Below are positions 58,950 through 64,000 of a stretch of 64,000 nucleotides of DNA, piece after piece. Made by a program: the position numbers and the translations under genes. Positions within the stretch are counted from its first letter, which is position 1; the number at the start of each line of letters is the position of its first letter. The stretch is from Gnetum montanum. Lineage: Eukaryota; Streptophyta; Gnetopsida; Gnetales; Gnetaceae. Below the pieces are notes generated by a model. The model was not told the origin of the DNA and ran no database searches. It saw only the letters and a list, made by a program, of their open reading frames with translations. The stretch is taken from the NCBI GenBank assembly GCA_015680685.1, contig MNCI01015910.1, positions 70,021-134,020 of the forward strand. The letters run 5' to 3'.

Positions 58950-60251
58950 TTTTTGAATGTTATAATGGAGTGATCAATGTATCATTTAGTAACACCCTGC
59001 TTTGGGGTAGGGCTTGACCCATGATGTATTTTCATTTTAGGGTTGGGACAGACATGTTCACTTGGGGCTTTCAGGAAGTGGAGCTGAGGGTTGTCCCTCA
59101 CTCTTTAACTTACCCTTTTTTATTAAATGGGCTTACATGGGTAGTGCCATGGTAAAGCAAAAAGGGACTAGTCATATCTAAGAGCTTGGTTGTGGGATGA
59201 GTGATTGCAATCTTGTTCTAAGGGTGAAGGCTGTGCAGTTGGTAGGGTGTCATTCTTTAATCAAAACCTTCCACTAAATGTTCTTCTAAATATTAATATT
59301 AGACCGAAGGGCTTGCTTAAGCATTTAGAAGAAACACACATGCCTTGCTATGCCGTGCTTGTACCCATGACAGTCACAAGGGCCAAGGATAATTTATTAA
59401 GTACAAGAAGGAGAGGCTCCATCCCTAGCTATTAGAACCATAGTAAGCATAGGGGTATGTATCAACACTTGTAGATCCTGCTGCAATAATTTCAGTAATG
59501 TTACAATAACAAAGATGAATTAGCACACAGGCTCCTCTAGGCTGTTTATGCTGATCATCTTTCCTTTCTATTGGATCATTGATAGATATGGGTCCTAGTA
59601 CTTCAACTTCTTCCACTTTTTAACAAGAAGAGAAGAGAAAATATGGAGCACTTAGCTAAGTCCTTTGGTGGGGATTCAATAGATAAGTAAGCATAGAAGG
59701 GCAACTCAAAGGGTTCAACTTATTTTGTTTTACGTTGGCCAACAATATTGATCTGATTGCTAATATCCATCTTTTTGATCCATTATTTCTTGATTTGATT
59801 AGGATGAGAAGAATGTGCCACTTTCTTCTAAAACAAATGGTGACTCTTTCAATTGAAAGCTAAGGGGGACATTTTTGACTCTCTGCATGCGGAGGGAAAA
59901 CTAACTTGTTAGTGCTCAATTCTTCTGCTACCTAAATGATGAGCTTTGGGTGCTGTCTTTTTGTTAGAGGTTTTTGTTGTCACCTTCTAGGTTTTTGGGG
60001 ACTACATGGTCATTTTCTTTGTTCACTTGTATAGCTGGATGGGGGATACTGTGTTGCCCGTTTACTTTCTCATTCATTTTATTTAGCTCTAGTTTTAGTT
60101 TTGTTGTTAGGGGTTCCTCCCCCACCTTTTGTTCTGCTTGGAGGTTTTGGCTAAGTCACTTTTTTTTTTTGTACTTTATATTTTCTGGTAGATAAATATA
60201 CATATAAACCTTTTCTCAAAAAAGGAAAAAAATGAAAAAGAAAAGAAAAAA
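58950..60251 (+). mobile_element. Possible decayed LINE 3' region in intron 5
   Basis: The end of this stretch (59950-60200) is a T/G-rich untranslated-like region leading to TAGATAAATATACATATAAACC and then an A-rich tail at 60219-60251, the usual look of a plant LINE 3' end. Upstream translations are too decayed to identify RT motifs. Left limit unknown. Confidence 0.3.
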
Positions 60252-63200
60252 CTAACTTTCTTTTGTTGAGGTCCACTGATCTAGGATTCATGTGGTTCAT
60301 AGGGCTTCTCTCAAAAACATTGATTCCTCTAACGATGGGGGTGTTGGCAGGTATGAAAAGGATTGCTTGTTTTGTTAAGATTTACCTTTTCATGAATGAA
60401 ATTGTATGCTGTGTAGTGCAACATTATAATACATAATAACAAATTACTCATATGATTTCCTTAAATGTGCTATGGTAAATTTCTGAGTATGAATTTCCCT
60501 ATGTGTAAGGTATTCATTCCTAAATCATTTTAACTAGGCTGTTGCCCATAACCATTCATTATCATAAATAAAAGTTGTTCTTCTAGGCATTGTTTTGCTT
60601 GCCTACTCTCCAATGTAACCATTAACAAAGTACTATACTACTATGTTGCTCCTCTCTTGCTCTTTTGGAATGCCATTTTGGTCAACATAGTTTCTTGCTT
60701 CAACAAGAGTGACCACATGTTATTAACAGATGATCTTTAAGCAACTCCTCTCACTTGGCTTAATAGACAATGTGGATATTAGGTTTAGGCATCCTTTGTC
60801 TCAACCCCGATCTTTGACACGGAAGGCAACCTATGATGTGTTTTTAAATAGCCACTTGCCATGGGATAGGAATACTAGAAGGCTTACTAATCTTTCCAAT
60901 TCTCATGCATACATACATGTTCTTAATGGATCAAGAGACCCAAGCCACGATTTAAGACATCTTCTATGTTCAATTGATATGTTGACTTTTGATTGTCTTG
61001 AACAAACCCACCTTTGTTAAGGCAACATAAGATATATCTACAAAGCTTTTTGATACTCTCACGCCTGTAGGCATTTCTTGCTACTTGGCTATGGTACTTT
61101 CGGACTTTCCCTTTCTTTGTTGGAGTACGAGGGTTACAATCACCTAAGGAGGATTTATATGTACTACTTTGTAGGACCCTTAATAACCACCCTTTAAAAT
61201 TCAATATAATTTTTTTCTTTAGTTCTTGTAAAACATGGGGCCATACTTACACTAGCACCTAATAAGGATGTGAATCCTATAATGATGGGTTGATTACAAG
61301 GCCTATGTACCTCCTTTCCTCATTAGACATAACAAGTTGTTGATGAGATGAGACCTTACCACTCTCATAGTCTTAAGGATTGATGTATCAATTGCATGTT
61401 GTCTATCTTTAATAGTACTATAGGGACTAGCATAGCCAAGAGTGATAGCTAACACTTCCCATCACTTAGGAAGCTAAAAAACATCAAACATTTGTGTGAT
61501 TCACTTGTTTTAAGTTTCATTTTACAAGCAACACCAATGGATGTGGTTGGATGTACTCCTAATCCTTCACTATGTTTCTGCAAAACAAGATCATTTAATC
61601 TATAGTAGGCTTCAAACAGTGATTGAGACTAAAAAATGCATAGGCTTCAGCAACTTTGCCCATGCATTGTGGCATTGCATTCCCACATTGAGGGCCATTC
61701 AACTTGAAGAATCCTGTCACCATCTGGCTGTGAGTTGGGTTCTCTTCGGGTTCTAAACTACATAAACAAGGCTTGGCTCAATTGTCATTTTTGGACTACA
61801 CCTTGATATATCCCCAAGATAGGTGACCGGGGATTATATGTGAGATGAGTACACACTTATGAATGGTGCTTGTATCATTAAAAACCTTTAGGTATTATGC
61901 AACTCAGCCCCCTTGGGTCCAATGGCATAGGATAAGTAAGCCGAAGTAAGCATGTATACAAGTAGGGCTGGATAGTGGTGTTTATCTCCGCATCCAAGGC
62001 AGGGTGTATGCAAAATAAATAAATAATGTAACCCATCCATTCAAGGTATGGGGATGAATATATTATTATTAAAATAATTAGTTAATGATCCCTAAAAATA
62101 CGACATATTTCATACAATGCACACTAATCAAATGCATCATCCACTTAATTGCTACTTGTGAGTTTAGGTAACTTCCTTAACTTAGGGCCTAGAAGGCTTC
62201 TAATCATAATTCATGTAGGTTCATTTTATGGAAAGCAAATAAACATACATAATCACATGTATATTTTCTTTCTTTTCTTTGCACAAATAAAAGAATATAA
62301 TTGTTGATAAACAATGGGGGTTAACATGCTGAAATAAGAATAAATAAATAATGTTTTACTTTGCTTGAAAAGAAAATCTAACTATGATAACATGTATAAA
62401 ACATTTATTATGTAATAAAAGACATATTCTAAGGAGACTTCAAGACTTCCAAGATCCAATATCTTTATCATACAATTGAAAGAAAGAAACTGTGCATCTC
62501 AAGTAGATTTTAGATGCCATTTCAGAAACTAGGGTACACATCAAACAATGGAGAGTTGCAACACAGAGGTTTGTTTATCTTTTATATCAAAGAAATAGGT
62601 TGTTACTACCTCACACCTCTGATCTTAGATGAGTTTTCATGTGTGATTGAGCACTATGGTCACATGTACAAATGTGGGGTACTACATGCTCTGATTGATT
62701 AAATTTTTGCATGACTAACAATGAGGTATACCAATTTAAACTTTAGATGACTTAGTGTGGAAATTCTCTCTAGGAAAAGACTTGTTTGATGAAAGAGAGG
62801 GCTTTGGTGGAAGCAAGATGGAAGTGATCACTTACATCTTAAATCAATTGTTGTGTAGCCACACAGTATGGTCATTGAGAATCAAGACAAAATGGTAAAC
62901 CTTGCCATCATTTAAATGAAATTCTTGGATTGGCCCAACAACATATCAAGACTTTTGACAAAATGAGTCTGGAAGGCATCAGACTTCAAGGACTTTTTTG
63001 TAGACAATATGGTTACAACCTCCATAGGAATCTAAAACCTAAATACCTTATAAGGGAAATGATTGTGGTACAAATAGAAGAGTTATATGTGAGACACTAG
63101 AAAAGATTACCTTCTAGTCGATGGAAAAATGTATGGATACATAGAAGATAGGATACAAAAAAGAGGATATCACCTAGTTATTCATGCTTCAAGAAGACAT

Positions 63201-64000
63201 CACCTAACTATGCTTTGAACGTGAAGCTTCATTCCTAGAATATCTTATCTTTATTAAGAAGACTTATTATCCATTCCTTTGCCTTTGTGACATAAGAAAC
63301 AAGTTCCAACCTTGGGTGGGTGGGCCTCACCTAGCTACAATGTCACAAAAGTGGTGATCCTTGAACCCTAGTGGTGCAATGTTGTTTTTGGTTACTTGGA
63401 ATGCCATTGTGTGCTAACAGGGCTTTGGCTAGGCTTATTATTCCTCATTCAATTGGCAAGACAATGACCTTAAGGGTGGCATAGATCCTAAAGTAGTGCA
63501 TGATCCACATGGGATGCTATCTTGATATAACATGTGGGTTCATTCATTGCGAAGGTAGCATTTCTTATCTATTTGCCTATTCCATTCCTTGCTTTGATCA
63601 TTATATATTGATTTTGGATCATTCCTCGCTTTGAAAAAGTACCTTCCTTTGAAATCTGTACACTCGAATCCAACTTTATTTCTTTCATATAGCACATCAC
63701 TGCTCCAGTGTCCCCTCACCCTTTATATCTCATATCATATAACACTTATTCCTGTTTGCCCCCCTCAACCAGTAGTGCTATTGTGGCTGTGTTTGGGGTG
63801 TTGCCCTAGTCATAGTGACTCCATGTTAGAGTAGCCCAATGTGTATGCCTATGTGTTAATTTGTTGGCCAATCATCAAGATCAAGGATGTGTAATAGGTT
63901 GCTTAAGGTATTGCTTTATGACAGTGTAGCTCTTTTCCCTATGGTAGAAGGCCTTGGCTTTGCTGCTTTTATTGCATTCTTGCAATAACATTGAATGCCT

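Larger units (their letters stand above)
56575..64000 (+). other. NUP210 intron 5 (open to the right edge)
   Basis: At least 7.4 kb without a recognisable further NUP210 exon. Contents seen: a possible SINE near 57065-57260, a possible LINE 3' end (about 58950-60251), and otherwise AT-rich sequence with short open frames (60730-61020, 61541-61756) that match nothing I know. The next exon should encode the segment after FLTE. Confidence 0.6.

Noticed and set aside
60730-61020. 96-codon frame in NUP210 intron 5
   Set aside because: Matches neither the expected next NUP210 segment nor any transposon motif I know; no good splice sites around it.

Overview
This window reads as nuclear DNA of a land plant with a large, repeat-filled genome. 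A gymnosperm is my guess, from the long introns and the amount of old Ty3/gypsy DNA; nothing in the sequence proves it. There are no bacterial operons, rRNA or convincing tRNA genes. The only host gene I can support is the 5' part of the plant nucleoporin NUP210/GP210 on the + strand (ATG at 49791). Five exons encode about 403 residues, and the gene runs off the right edge through an intron of more than 7.4 kb.

Layout. 1-20519 is a tandem pair of related Ty3/gypsy elements sharing one LTR: element A (only the integrase end and 3' UTR are inside the window) and element D (LTR 2663-4377, gag, protease, a long spacer with a decayed antisense ORF, RT, two RNase H domains, integrase, LTR 18950-20519). 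The second RNase H places D in the Tat/Ogre branch. 20520-22975 is the 5' end of a minus-strand Athila-like element (E), cut by D. 23460-25400 is a minus-strand Ty1/copia remnant and 25764-26720 a LINE remnant.

28838-47150 is a minus-strand Tat-like element (C) bounded by a perfect 5-bp target duplication (CCCAC). It is interrupted by a younger + strand relative (B, 33017-42524) that landed in its gag-pro region. B and C both carry gag and protease but no polymerase or integrase, and the pol deletion has matching breakpoints in both. They therefore look like members of one non-autonomous gag-pro family rather than two independent wrecks.

47151-49790 is the gene-side flank, with an LTR-like fragment, a possible SINE, a TA repeat and a foldback MITE about 760 bp upstream of the NUP210 start. 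49791-64000 is NUP210 with repeat debris in its introns.

The retroelements are heavily decayed. Most in-frame stops are TAG where a relative or the family has CAG, and several catalytic Asp/Glu codons read Asn/Lys. This is what C-to-T decay of methylated DNA leaves. Similarity judgements between copies were made by eye. LTR ends come from TG..CA ends, PPT, PBS and target-duplication logic; boundaries given as approximate are so.
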